A program made the translations under genes and the position numbers. This document shows positions 34,896 to 44,867 of a stretch of 64,000 bases of DNA, in pieces. The notes beneath the pieces were generated by a model that saw nothing but the letters and a program-made list of their open reading frames with translations, did no database searches and was not told the origin of the DNA. The stretch spans positions 1-64,000 of the forward strand of contig SMYC01000105.1 in NCBI GenBank assembly GCA_004356105.1. The letters run 5' to 3'. The stretch is from Acidobacteriota bacterium. Lineage in GTDB: Bacteria > Acidobacteriota > Vicinamibacteria > Marinacidobacterales > SMYC01. Positions within the stretch are counted from its first letter, which is position 1; every line of letters starts with the position of its first letter.

Positions 34896-37534
34896 TCACT
34901 TACTGCTGGAAACGAGCTTTTCGAGCTCCGGCAGCCAATTCACGATGACGTGGAGTCGGGGTGGAGGCGCGTCGTCGGCGCGTCTCATCATGACGAAGCG
35001 CTTACCGTCCGGGGAAATGTCGAAGCTCCTTGGTTCGTACCGGTCGTCGAACAAGGCCACGGGGGCGGAGATTTGGAGCGCAGGCTCCGTTTGAAGGATC
35101 CGGACGGCCATCACTTTGCCATCGGTGCTCCGGTAGAAAAGCTCGCGGCCGTCCGGTGCCCAGAGAGGCTCGTCACCGCCGTTCGTCGAGATTTGACTGC
35201 GCCGTTCTCCCTCGGGAAACTCTTGCACGTAGACTTCCGCTCCCGTTCATGAACGCGAGCCAACGGCCATCCGGGGACAGTCTTGCGTTGCCGTCCCTCC
35301 CCAGCGAGACCACGACGAGGCGTGATTTGAGCTCCTCCTCGAAAGACAACGACCAAATTTCGCCGGAGTTGTCCGTAGAGGTCCTATAGTAAACAATCTG
35401 TTTCCCGTCGGCCGACCAAGATTGCGGCACTTGATATCGTTCTGTCGGAAGAGGTTGCTCCGCCTCGAGGGTAGAGCCTACCTGCTTCAAAAAGATATTC
35501 CCTCGACCTCCCGCTCTGTCTGATGCGAACGCAATGCGATTGCCGTCGGGCGACCATATCGGGGAAGCGTTGTTGCCTGTCGATGTCAAACGCTCCAGAG
35601 CCTGGCGCTCCGTATCCAGAATCCAGATGTCGCTTCGTTCTCCTTGAACTCCCACCGCGACACGTCGTCCGTCCGGCGACAAACGGGCTGAGAGAAACGC
35701 GCGCTTGTAGTGACTCAAAGGTTGTTCCTCGCCGTTCCGGTCTACCCATACGAGCACGCGCTCATCGCTCCCGCGGCTCGAGACGTAGACGAGGGAGCCG
35801 GATGCGGAGAAACGGACGGCCGCCTCTCCGATATTCGAGTTGTAGCTCACGTGCTCGAGGAGGGGCACGGCCGGTCCTGTCAGCTCGAGCTTGTCTCGAT
35901 CGAACGGCGCCACCAAAACGACTCCCGCGCGCACCCACGCGAGATGGCCGCTCGACAAATACGTGGGACGGGTACCACCTTCGACCAGAACTTTCTGCTC
36001 GCCCGAGGCCAGAGAGAAGGCTGCGATCGTGGCTTCGTCAAAGCTCCCCTCGGTCTCGATGGCAAAGAGGACCGTCCCGCCGTCGGGAAGAACGTCTGGA
36101 AACCGATGGCTCTGCTCTCCGCGCTCGCTGTCGGGCGTCGTGATACGCTCGGCGGCGGCACCACTCGGCGCGATCCGCCACAGGCCCTCGCGGACGCCCG
36201 CGTTGTAGATGATGCTTCCGTCCGGCCCCCAGGTCATACCCCGCACGCGCCCGACGACCGCATTCTCGAGGGGAAGAGGTGGTCCTCCCTGAAGGGACAT
36301 TCTCTTCAATTGACGCTGCTGAGCGAACACGAGCCAGCGGCCGTCGGGAGAGAAAACGGGATGGTACGCTCCGTTCGTACCCTCTAGCTCTAGGGGCTCG
36401 AGGCTCGCCAGGCGACGCAGCATGAGCCCGGTCCCACCCTCGTAGACCACCGAGCTTCCATCGGGCGACATGGCTATGCTTGAACTTTGGCGTTGCGCCC
36501 CATTCTCCGCGATGTCGATGGCGAAATGGATCGTGGGCGCATCCGCACGCGGTGCTCGAAAAAACCGAGCTCCGCCGAACGCGCCGAGCACGAGCGCTCC
36601 GATGGCTAGAAGCATCGTTCTACGGGAGCTGGCCGGTGCAGAACGTCTGTCCTCTACTACCGCGCCCACGGTCGACGGCTCCGAAAGCAGCTGGCCGAGC
36701 TCCACGCGCAGGTCCCACGCGTCGCGAGCCCTCTGGCGCAGATCCTTTGTGAGACAGCGCTTCAAGAGTCTGAGGAGCGATGACGGCGTCTCGCCCGGCA
36801 GCTTGTTCCAGTCGGGCTCGTGATGAACGATGGCCGCGAGGGTATCGGTGACCGTGTCTCCGTGGAAGGCCTTCGTCGCAGTGAGCGCTTCAAAGAAGAC
36901 GCAGCCGAAGGCCCAAATGTCTGCGCGGCGATCCACCCGACGCCCCCGCGCTTGCTCTGGGCTCATGTACGAAGCCGTTCCGATGATCGCGCCGAGCGCC
37001 GTTCCCTTGGTCAGCGTCGGAGACTGCGAGGAATCCGGCGCGGCGTCGTCGTCCGCTCCGAAAGCTTTGGCGAGACCGAAGTCGAGAATCTTTGGCTTTC
37101 CGTCGGGCCCAATTTTGATGTTCGCGGGCTTCAGATCTCGATGGATGATGCCTTTTTCGTGCGCGACCTCGAGACCCTCGGCAATCTGCAGCAGGAGCGG
37201 GATGGCTTCATTGACGGGAGACCCGCGGCGATGCGCTCCGCCAACGTCTCGCCCTCGATGTACTCCATCACGATGAAATCGACGCCGTTCTGCTCGCCCA
37301 CGTCGTAGAGAGTGCAGATGGACGGATGGTTGAGCTGCGAGATGGCCTTGGCTTCACGTTCGAAACGGGCCTTGCGCTCGGGACTCCCGGCGAGATGCTC
37401 TAGAAGGACTTTGATATGGCCACGGTTCGGTCGAGGCGGGTGTCGTTGGCCTTGTAGACCTCACCCATGCCACCTGCGCCTATCGGCGAGAGGATTTCAT
37501 AGGGGCCGAGGCGGGTTCCGGAGGCGAGCGCCAT
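34896..37534 (-). pseudogene. Ser/Thr kinase with TolB propeller, three frameshifts
   Basis: The most complete kinase gene here, about 880 residues if frames are joined. N-lobe [20 protein letters not shown]; a 2-nt insertion near 37414 interrupts VAIK; a one-base loss near 37220 lies before EAIPLLLQIAEGLEVAHEKG; then HRDLKPANIKIG, ILDFGLAKAFG and YMSPEQARGRRVDRRADIW. A membrane helix (LLAIGALVLGAFGGARFF) joins it to a periplasmic TolB propeller with IWSPDGNRIAFASDRAGG. A further frameshift near 35245 precedes VYVQEFPEGERRSQISTNGG and the end LPELEKLVSSSK. All domains are present, so decay is recent or the shifts are errors. Confidence 0.85.
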
Positions 37535-37762
37535 GGCTAACTGTACTGATAATGTTGAAATTTAGCGAGAAGCGACCGGCGAGCTCCAGGCGGACCTCGT
37601 TGAGAGATGCGCGCGCCACGAGATTTCTGCCATCCCTGCAACTTGGTCCGGAACGAGTTCAATCGCAACGACGTTGGCGACCATTTAGCCTGAGCTTGCC
37701 TTGGAGGCACTCGAGTCTTTCGATCGATGCCTCCGTGTCGTCAACGACACAAACGCGAGGCG
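37535..37762 (-). other. Region without a supported gene
   Basis: The minus strand has a stretch VCVVDDTEASIERLEC that recalls the start of a response-regulator receiver domain, but it stops within 20 codons. I could not support a gene here. Confidence 0.25.
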
Positions 37763-38170
37763 CTACGAAAACGGGTCTACCATTTCCACTCCGGCTTTAT
37801 CGAAGTCGCTCCGATTGCGCGTGGCAAGGGTGAGCTGATGAGCAAGTGCGGTAGAAGCGATTAGACTATCCTTGATCGGCATGGACCGCCCCGCAGCGCG
37901 AAGGTCAGCGAGAAGCTCGGCCCATCGTAAACCGACGCTAGCGTCCCACGAGACGCATTGGATGCGCCGGACTCCCTCATCAAACCAAGTCTCTAGCTGA
38001 TCACGCCGTTTTCCTTGCGCCAGAAGCAGAATGCCGAACCTTATCTCGCCGACAATGATCGGATCGACGGCGATTTCAAGCTCATGACTTCTCAACCACT
38101 GTACGACCGCTGGATTCGGGTCGGGCTTGGTGGGCTCACTCAGTACGTTTGCGTCGACAAGGTAGCTCAC
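37763..38170 (-). CDS. PIN-domain toxin, VapC type
   Basis: 135 residues from the GTG at 38170, which overlaps the antitoxin stop by 4 nt (GTGA). The PIN acidic residues are visible: Asp in SYLVDANVLSEPTKP, Glu in VGEIRFGI, Asp in PIKDSLIASTALAH and Asp in TRNRSDFDKAG. Such toxins cut RNA. It forms a pair with an AbrB-type antitoxin, a common pairing for VapC. Confidence 0.85.
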   Translation of the reverse strand: MSYLVDANVLSEPTKPDPNPAVVQWLRSHELEIAVDPIIVGEIRFGILLLAQGKRRDQLETWFDEGVRRIQCVSWDASVGLRWAELLADLRAAGRSMPIKDSLIASTALAHQLTLATRNRSDFDKAGVEMVDPFS

Positions 38171-38394
38171 AGGGTGTCTGTAGACTCGGATTCGATCGGA
38201 ACGAAAAAGCCCTTGACCGGACAAGCCAGAAGCCAGTCCACAACGCCTTCGTTACACGGCGCTCGCCTCGTTAATCGGTACTCCCCGCGATCGATGCGTT
38301 CGATTTCGAACTCTTGCCCGGCCTCTATATCGTCTTGCTCCCGAATCTCAGCTGGGAGAACGATCTGACCCTTCGTCGAAATCTTAGTCTTCAT
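38167..38394 (-). CDS. AbrB/SpoVT-fold antitoxin
   Basis: 75 residues. The N-terminus KTKISTKGQIVLPAEIRE is the SpoVT-AbrB swapped-hairpin DNA-binding domain; the C-terminal half would bind the VapC toxin. It is the first gene of a minus-strand toxin-antitoxin pair. A perfect palindrome just upstream of its ATG is the likely autoregulatory operator. Confidence 0.85.
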   Translation of the reverse strand: MKTKISTKGQIVLPAEIREQDDIEAGQEFEIERIDRGEYRLTRRAPCNEGVVDWLLACPVKGFFVPIESESTDTL

Positions 38395-38396
38395 CT

Positions 38397-38417
38397 GGGT
38401 AAGATACTATCTTACCC
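38397..38417 (-). promoter_or_regulatory. Perfect palindromic operator for AbrB-VapC module
   Basis: Two 10-bp arms (GGGTAAGATA and its complement) separated by a single C, placed 2 nt upstream of the antitoxin ATG. Position and symmetry fit binding of the antitoxin-toxin complex to its own promoter. Confidence 0.7.
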
Positions 38418-38441
38418 ATCGATTGTCAAGCGTGTGCATAG

Positions 38442-38470
38442 ATAGTATGCTATTAAGCGCTTATAGTATG
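38442..38470 (+). promoter_or_regulatory. Repeat-palindrome operator upstream of ParD-like gene
   Basis: Two direct copies of ATAGTATG (38442-38449 and 38463-38470) flank the palindrome TAAGCGCTTA (38454-38463). It lies 17 nt before the ParD-like start in an AT-rich stretch and is the likely ParD binding site. Confidence 0.6.
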
Positions 38471-38487
38471 ATGCCGCAGAGGGTAGA

Positions 38488-38742
38488 ATGGGAACCGTTC
38501 GAAAAACGATAACGCTCACGGAGAAGCAGGATGAGTGGGTTAAGGCCCAGATAGCGAACGGGGATTACACAAACGACAGCGAGTATTTTCGGGACCTAGT
38601 ACGCCGCCATCAGGAACAAGACGCAAAGTCAAAGACGCTGAAGGACGCGATTCTGGAAGGACTGGAGAGCGGCGTCAGGGAAAAAACCGTCGGCGAGCTA
38701 TGGGCGGAAGCTGAAGCTCGGTACAAGACGCGGGAAGGCTAA
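38488..38742 (+). CDS. ParD-like ribbon-helix-helix antitoxin, apparently without toxin
   Basis: 84 residues. RKTITLTEKQDEWVKAQIAN and GDYTNDSEYFRDLVRRHQEQ match the ParD/CC2985 antitoxin family, with the C-terminal toxin-binding tail ELWAEAEARYKTREG. A ParE toxin normally follows within a few bases, but the next 220 nt show no such protein; the next gene is an Rpn-family relic. It is therefore an orphan antitoxin or has lost its toxin. Confidence 0.85.
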   Translation: MGTVRKTITLTEKQDEWVKAQIANGDYTNDSEYFRDLVRRHQEQDAKSKTLKDAILEGLESGVREKTVGELWAEAEARYKTREG

Positions 38743-38964
38743 GTATCAATTCTTGCTGAGAATCCCGGGCTCGTCAGACGTGCCGAGCCGTTCGCACCAG
38801 ACCTCAGGCGCTTCGAGCACCGGGCGAAGGTCAACGCGAGAACTGCCATAGGTAAGGCTGCATGAGCCGCGCGTATCGCGAACGCACGCACGAGCCAAAA
38901 AAAGACCCTGCCAGGGAGGTCTACGCCTAGTTTTCTCGTCCCTTGTTAACAGAAGGGAGAGAAA

Positions 38965-39905
38965 TTGGGACACGACCAACGCTTCAAGGAGTTCCTGCAC
39001 GCGTTCCTGCAGGATTTCTTGAAGCTGTTCTACCCTGACGTCGAGGAGCGACTCGACTTTCACGGCATTGAGTTCCTCGACACCGAGGTCTTCACAGACC
39101 TTTACGACGGCAGTCGGCGTGAGGCCGATGTCGTGGCAAAGTTGCGCACGCATGACGGAAAGCCGGAGCTCGTTCTGATTCACATCGAGGTCCAGGCTCG
39201 CACGGAGCCGGACGTGAACGAGCGCATGTTCGAGTACTATTCCTTGCTCCGCGCGCGGTACAAGTTGCCGATCTTCCCGATCGTGGTATACCTTCATCGG
39301 GGGAAGGAGGGGCTCGTGATCGAGGAATACCACGAGTCGCTCTTCGAGGTCGAAATTCTCCGGTTCCGCTACGGGAGCGTTCGGTTGGCGCGGCTGAATG
39401 CGGAGGATATCTTGAAAGAGGCGGTCCGGTCGGCGCCGGCTTGGCGGCTCTGATGAACAGGTCGGCTCGATCGCGAAGCCGCAGTCTCGAGTCACTTCGG
39501 GTCTCGATGCTGTGGAAGATAGTAGAGAGTGCACTCGACGAAACCAAACAGCTCCTGCTGATCGACCTCATTCAGACGTACTTCACGCTAACTGACGAGC
39601 AGATGGAAAGATATCAGCGACTGGCCTCGAGAAAGGAGAATCGAAAAGTGCAGGATGTAGATTTGACGTGGTCTGAAAAGCTCGAGCAGAAAGGTCTCGA
39701 AAAAGGTTTCGAGAAGGGGCGCGAGGAGGGACTGGTCACGGGCAAACGCGAGGCTGTCTTGAGGCTTCTGACAGCGAAGTTCGGCGCACTTCCCCAGTCG
39801 ACCAGGAAGCACATAGGGCGTATCGATTCCGCCGACGAGCTCGACGGTTACCTCGATCGCGTTCTCGTGGCTAGCTCTCTAGACGACATGAAACTCGACA
39901 CTTGA
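38965..39905 (+). pseudogene. Rpn-family recombination-promoting nuclease, frameshifted
   Basis: A TTG start with AAGGGAG upstream begins a PD-(D/E)xK nuclease domain: GHDQRFKEFLHAFLQDFLKL, Asp in READVVAKLR, and Glu in LVLIHIEVQARTEPDV (ExQ). Near 39445 the frame shifts from SAPAW to ALMNRSARSRSRSLESL, and the family's C-terminal helical region follows, with SEKLEQKGLEKGFEKGREEG. Rpn proteins were classed as transposase-like (DUF4351/PDDEXK). The catalytic part is whole but the C-terminal half is out of frame. Confidence 0.75.
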
Positions 39906-40115
39906 GCTTCGACGGCGTCTCCGCTTAGGTTAGGTAAGGCCAGTAAAAAGATCGACTGGGTTTCGTCCCTCGAGGAGCGGACCGTGCAACGACTGGCTAT
40001 TTTCAACCACAGCTCACTCGCCCCGAGCACGTTCCCAACGCCGCGAGACCAGCGAAGCCGCAGCTCGACTCCGGGGTTGAACATCCGCTGACACCGGCAT
40101 ATCGTAGCTCCTCAC

Positions 40116-41968
40116 ATGACTCCCGGAACGAAGCTCGCGCATTACGAGATCCTCGAGCCCATCGGGGCTGGAGCCATGGGAGAAGTGCACCTTGCCCGGG
40201 ATACCAGGCTTGGCCGGCTGGCCGCCATCAAGACGCTTCCCACCGAGCTCGCCGCCGACCCGTGTGCGGCGATTCGAGCAGGAAGCGCGCGCGGCATCCT
40301 CGCTCAACCATCCCAACATTGTGCACATCTACGACGTCGGAACTCACGAGGGCGTCCACTTCATCGCCATGGAATATGTCGAGGGCCAGACGCTTCGCGA
40401 GATCCTCGAATCCGGAGCGCTCGTCCCCGAGCGGCTCCTCTCCTATGCGCGCCAGCTCGCCGAGGGACTGGCCAAAGCGCACGGCGCGAAGGTGGTCCAT
40501 CGGGATCTGAAGCCCGAGAACGTGATGGTGACGACGGACGGCTACGTGAAGATCCTGGACTTCGGTCTAGCGAAGCTCTACGCGGACGTCGTCGACGGAC
40601 AGACCGAAGCGCCGACGCTCGAGCGGGCGGGAACTACGCCCGGGACGGTTCTGGGAACGGCGGGCTACATGTCGCCGGAACAGGCGAGAGGGCTCACCGC
40701 CGATTACCGCGCGGACCAGTTTGCATTTGGTGCGATCCTTTACGAGATGGCGCAAGGCGGGGGGCCGCGTCCGGATCACCGCCCAGCTCGTGCACGTTCA
40801 GGATGGCTATCCCCTCTGGTCGGAGCGTTTCGATCGGGAGCTCGACGACGTTTTTGCCATTCAAGAAGAGATTGCTTTGGCTATCGCCGACAAGCTCCGC
40901 GTCGATCTCGCCGCGAGCGCGAGAGACTCTCTCGCCAGACACGGCACGGCCAATCTCGAAGCCCACGACGCTTACCTGCTCGGACTTCATGAGCTCAACC
41001 GCCGCACGACACAAAGCGTCGAGCACGCGATTCAGCATTTCGAGCGCGCCGTCGAGCTCGATCCGGAATTTGCAGAAGCCTATGCGGGGCTCGCAGATGC
41101 GCTGTCTCAGGCTGCGCTCTGGCTCAGCACGCTGCCGGACAGCGCGGGCTCGAGTCGCTCAAAAAGAGCCGCCGAACGAGCCGCCGCATTGGACCCGAAC
41201 CTACACAGCGCGCACACGTCTATCGGATATTGCCGGCTGCTCGAGTGGGACCTTGCGGGTGCGGAGACCGCCTTCGCGCGATCGCTAGAGCTCAGCCCCA
41301 ACTATACGAAAGCGCTTCAGTGGCAGGCACACGTTCTCATAGCCAAAGGTGAGTACGAGCCATCTCGCGAATCGTTCCGCCGCGCTCTCGAATGCGATCC
41401 GCTCTCGATCCTTGTGAGGAACGAAGCAGGTTGGCCTTATCTCTTTATGGGGCGACACGCGGAGGCCGTCGACCATTACAAAGGTGTTCTCGAGGACGAC
41501 CCTTCGTTCGGCCTGGCGCACTACAACCTTGGGAACAGCTACGAAATCGCTCGGCAATACGACGCCGCGATCGAGTGTTACGACCGGGCGATCACTATCA
41601 TGGGTCGCTCTCCCCTAATCCTTCTGTGGCTGGCGCCCGCTCATGCGTTGGACGACCAAATGAGCGAAGCCCTGACGATTAAAGAGGAGCTTCTCGAGCT
41701 TGCGGGTTCGTCCGACGGGATGTTTCTGTTCCTTGCGGTTGTGTGCGATGCCATGCACGAGACAACAGAAGCTCTCGACTGGCTCGAGCGCGCCTTCCAG
41801 GAGCGGAACCCCTGGCTGGTGTTCGTGGTAGCTGGCAATAGCATTCTGCCGTTCGACAACATTCGAGACAAGCCTAGATTTCGCGCGATTATGAAGAAAG
41901 TGACGGCCGCGCAGCCGGCACGCAAGGGCGCGGGATCGTCGGGCGAGACGAGTCGCTCACCGTCCTGA
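40116..41968 (+). pseudogene. Ser/Thr kinase-TPR gene with frameshift and internal deletion
   Basis: Starts [20 protein letters not shown] with AAIKTLP, then shifts frame near 40263 and continues RRFEQEARAASSLNHPNIVH, HRDLKPENVMVT, ILDFGLAKLY and YMSPEQARGLTADYRADQFA up to LYEMAQ. At about 40752-40762, inside a G-rich run, it jumps to GRVRITAQLVHVQDGYPLWS, the region before the TPRs. The kinase end, membrane helix and linker are missing. A TPR array of about eight repeats (HAIQHFERAVELDPEFAEAY, ALQWQAHVLIAKGEYEPSRE) follows in one open frame to 41968. Confidence 0.8.
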
Positions 41969-42375
41969 GCGAAGCTCTCAAAAGCACCTCCGAGCGCGGA
42001 GTCCTGGCGACGGTGTCAGGCGAGCCAGGCATTGGAAAGACGACCCTCGTCGACGCGTTCTTGAAAGATGTGGACGGCGCCGCGATCGGGCGCGGCCGAT
42101 GTTCGGAGCGACTCGCGGGCACGGAAGCTTACCTCCCGATTCTCGAATGCCTGGAAAGCCTGGAAGCTTCGAGCGAAGCTACCGCTGCCCTGCTCGCCCG
42201 TGTGGCGCCAGGTTGGAAGCAACAGCTCGAGGGACATTTCGACGCGTCCCTCGTTCAGGAAAAGCTCAAGCGTGAGCTGAGTGCTTTGCTTCACGAGGCG
42301 TCGCAATCGCAGCGCGTCATCTTGGTCCCGGAAGACGTGCAGACGGTTCTCTCACGAATGAGCTTCCCCAAATAG
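41932..42375 (+). pseudogene. Truncated AAA-type ATPase domain
   Basis: The frame opens with GIVGRDESLTVLSEALKSTS and the Walker A motif GEPGIGKTTLVDAF, the start of an Orc1-like/STAND ATPase of the kind fused to TPR signalling proteins. It ends after RVILVPEDVQTVLSRMSF, just where Walker B and the rest should follow. Its 5' edge is fused to the end of the TPR region in a different frame. No functional ATPase can be made. Confidence 0.65.
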
Positions 42376-42502
42376 CGTAGGGCTTCTGACTCACGTGAGT
42401 CACGGGGCGTCGGAGTTGAACACCTCCGCCCGGTGCCACTGGCATCCAAGCTTCAGACCCCGGTCGCGCCCGACGTTTCATTCATCAACCGAGCCCAGTG
42501 TA

Positions 42503-42723
42503 ATCCGGCTTGGCACGTACGAAATCGTGGAGGCGATTGGACTCTCGAGGGAGAGACCCTGGCCGCGCGCCAAACGTCTAGCCGGCCGAGGTGCTCGGCG
42601 CCGCACAGGGCAGGCATCTTTAGCTCAAACCAAGTAGCACTTGATTCCTATCGCCGCGATCGCTAGATTCCTGCAATGCCACTATGTGCGGGCGGCATGG
42701 GCAAGGTTTACAAGGCTTTGAGA
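42503..42723 (+). pseudogene. Cluster of tiny kinase shards before sulfatase
   Basis: Three short kinase pieces in order but different frames: RLGTYEIVEAIG (42503-42540), LEGETLAAR (about 42541-42570) and CAGGMGKVYKALR (about 42685-42723). These are the N-terminus, hinge and Gly-rich loop of Pkn-type kinases, out of natural order. Region 42376-42502 shows no other feature. Confidence 0.5.
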
Positions 42724-42756
42724 TTTCCTATCCTTTCGAACAAAGGTGACTCATCC

Positions 42757-44409
42757 ATGAAGTTCAAACTGCGTTCGCTGATTCTTGTCTATGTGGCCCT
42801 GCTCCCGATTTCGAGCCGGGCAGACGAGCGACCCAACATCGTGCTGATCGTGGGAGACGACGTCGGCTTTTCGGATATCGGCGCATTCGGCGGCGAGATC
42901 CGGACACCCAACCTCGACGCGCTGGCAAAGGAGGGCGTGCGACTGACCAATTACCACGCGGCGCCGACCTGCGGTCCATCGCGATCTATGTTGCTGACCG
43001 GCGTCGATCATCACCTGGCCGGATCCGGGGTCAATCGCGCCGGTCTTTTTCGACTGCCGGAACTGCAGGGACGGCCCGGATATGAGGGTTACCTCAATGA
43101 CAGCGTCGTGACATTTGCGACCTTGTTGAAAGATGCCGGCTATCACACCTATATAAGCGGTAAATGGGATCCCGGCACTCGTCCCGGGCAGTTGCCAATC
43201 GATCACGGTTTCGAGCAATCGTTTGTGATGGCTGCCGGTGGTGCCAGCCATTTCGACGATATGGCTGGGTTAACCCGTCCGGTCGCGGTGGCGCCCTATT
43301 ATGAGAACGATAGGAAAGTCGAAAAGCTGCCGGAAGATTTTTATTCATCCGAGTTCTACACAGATCGGATCATCGACTACATCGATAGTAACGACGATGG
43401 TCGGCCGTTCATGGCGTATCTGTCCTTTACCGCGGGTCACTGGCCGTTGCAGGTTCCGGATGACTGGCTCGACCGCTACGAAGACAAATACGAGGAAGGC
43501 TGGCGCGCGATAAGAGAAGAGCGCTTCAAGCGTCAAAAGGATATGGGCATCATTCCTGCTCACGCGCAATTGTCAGAAGGACACCCGGCGGTAAAGGACT
43601 GGGACACTCTATTGCCGGCCGAGCGGCAGGTCGAGTTGAAGCGCATGCGGATCTATGCCGCCATGATCGAGAACATGGACCATCATATCGGTCGGCTATT
43701 GGAGGCGTTGAAAGAACGGGATACGGAACGCGAAACGTTCATTATTTTCCTGTCTGACAACGGCGCCGAAGGCAATGCTATCGACGGGATAATGGACAAC
43801 AAGTACTGGATCCCGTCCAACTTCGACAACCGGTTCGAAAACCTGGGACGGCAGGGCTCTTATGTGTGGCTAGGCCTCGGCTGGGGCGACGCGGCTGTCA
43901 CTCCGTTCAGACTATTCAAGTCATACACGACAGCGGGCGGAATTCGGACGCCGGCCATTCTCTACAGCACGCACGGTCGAACCGACAACGGTATCAAGGA
44001 TGCGATCGTTACGGTCAGAGATATTGCACCAACCATTCTCGAGCTGGCGGGCGTCGAAAAGCCGGAGGGCTCCTACGACGGCAAGACCGTCCATCGCATG
44101 TCAGGGAAGTCACTTCTCGATTACCTGGGGGGGCAATCGGAAACCGTGCACGATAATGAGCCGCTCGGTTGGGAAGTCTATGGTAGCCGCGCTCTGATCA
44201 AGGGAGAATGGAAGGCGGTCAGAATATACCCACCTGCCGGAAATGGGCAATGGGAACTGTTCAACATCAGGACAGACCCGACGGAAACGGCAAATCTCGC
44301 GGGCGACTTTCCGGACGTAATCGCCGAGCTCATCGCTGACTGGGACGCGTACGCAGAAGCGAACGGCGTTGCGGTTTTCGAAAGAGACGTGGGTTACGGC
44401 CGCTACTAG
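42757..44409 (+). CDS. Exported arylsulfatase, formylglycine type
   Basis: 550 residues from the ATG at 42757, chosen for AAAGGTGA upstream and a signal peptide (LILVYVALLPISSRA). The type I sulfatase motif CGPSR, whose Cys becomes formylglycine, is in PTCGPSRSMLLTGVD. Metal ligands are visible in IVLIVGDDVGF and FLSDNGAEGN; Lys in ISGKWDPGT. The sequence is less GC-rich than its neighbours by eye (about 55 percent in a sampled stretch). It hydrolyses a sulfate ester outside the cytoplasm; the substrate is unknown. A frame open upstream contains kinase shards and is not part of the gene. Confidence 0.9.
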   Translation: MKFKLRSLILVYVALLPISSRADERPNIVLIVGDDVGFSDIGAFGGEIRTPNLDALAKEGVRLTNYHAAPTCGPSRSMLLTGVDHHLAGSGVNRAGLFRLPELQGRPGYEGYLNDSVVTFATLLKDAGYHTYISGKWDPGTRPGQLPIDHGFEQSFVMAAGGASHFDDMAGLTRPVAVAPYYENDRKVEKLPEDFYSSEFYTDRIIDYIDSNDDGRPFMAYLSFTAGHWPLQVPDDWLDRYEDKYEEGWRAIREERFKRQKDMGIIPAHAQLSEGHPAVKDWDTLLPAERQVELKRMRIYAAMIENMDHHIGRLLEALKERDTERETFIIFLSDNGAEGNAIDGIMDNKYWIPSNFDNRFENLGRQGSYVWLGLGWGDAAVTPFRLFKSYTTAGGIRTPAILYSTHGRTDNGIKDAIVTVRDIAPTILELAGVEKPEGSYDGKTVHRMSGKSLLDYLGGQSETVHDNEPLGWEVYGSRALIKGEWKAVRIYPPAGNGQWELFNIRTDPTETANLAGDFPDVIAELIADWDAYAEANGVAVFERDVGYGRY

Positions 44410-44411
44410 AA

Positions 44412-44867
44412 CTATTTGGGATTCTCGATGGCGGCCAAATGGTCGAGAGGATGCTGCCATGTGAGCCCGGGGAAGCGCGCAAAATCGCGATCTGTTGTGA
44501 TCCACGTGCAACCCGATTCGATCGCAAGAGCAGCAAACCAGGCGTCTGTGACGAGGTTGGCTTTCGCATTCGTGGTTTTGCAGAGCCGAACGAAGGACGA
44601 CCAATGCCGAGTTGATGAGCGTATGACGCGGCAGTTAGGGTGCTCCTGTATCGATTCGGTGAACGCAATCGCCTCCCCGAGCACCGTAGGCTCTTTGAAG
44701 ATTCTCGGATGCGTGGTGATGCGAATGACGCTTGTGAGCACCTGTTCGGAAATAGCGAAAGCTGTGCTCCCGTTCATCAAGTCTAGTAGCCACGCTCGGA
44801 ACATGTCGTGTCGCTCCGAATCTCGTCTGAAAGAATAGATGAGGACGTTGACGTCTAGCAGGTTCAC
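44412..44867 (-). CDS. vapC: PIN-domain toxin, VapC type
   Basis: 151 residues. MNLLDVNVLIYSFRRDS holds the first PIN Asp; further acidic residues lie in EQVLTSVIR (Glu), LVTDAWFAALAIESG and ITTDRDFARFP (Asp). It resembles the mycobacterial-type VapC group acting on RNA. It overlaps its antitoxin by 4 nt and ends 3 nt from the sulfatase stop (convergent). Confidence 0.85.
   Translation of the reverse strand: MNLLDVNVLIYSFRRDSERHDMFRAWLLDLMNGSTAFAISEQVLTSVIRITTHPRIFKEPTVLGEAIAFTESIQEHPNCRVIRSSTRHWSSFVRLCKTTNAKANLVTDAWFAALAIESGCTWITTDRDFARFPGLTWQHPLDHLAAIENPK

Noticed and set aside
38746-39534. Long minus-strand frame over the Rpn-family gene
   Set aside because: It mirrors the codons of the nuclease gene, is rich in Arg/Val/Leu without a family signature, and has no RBS; a shadow frame.
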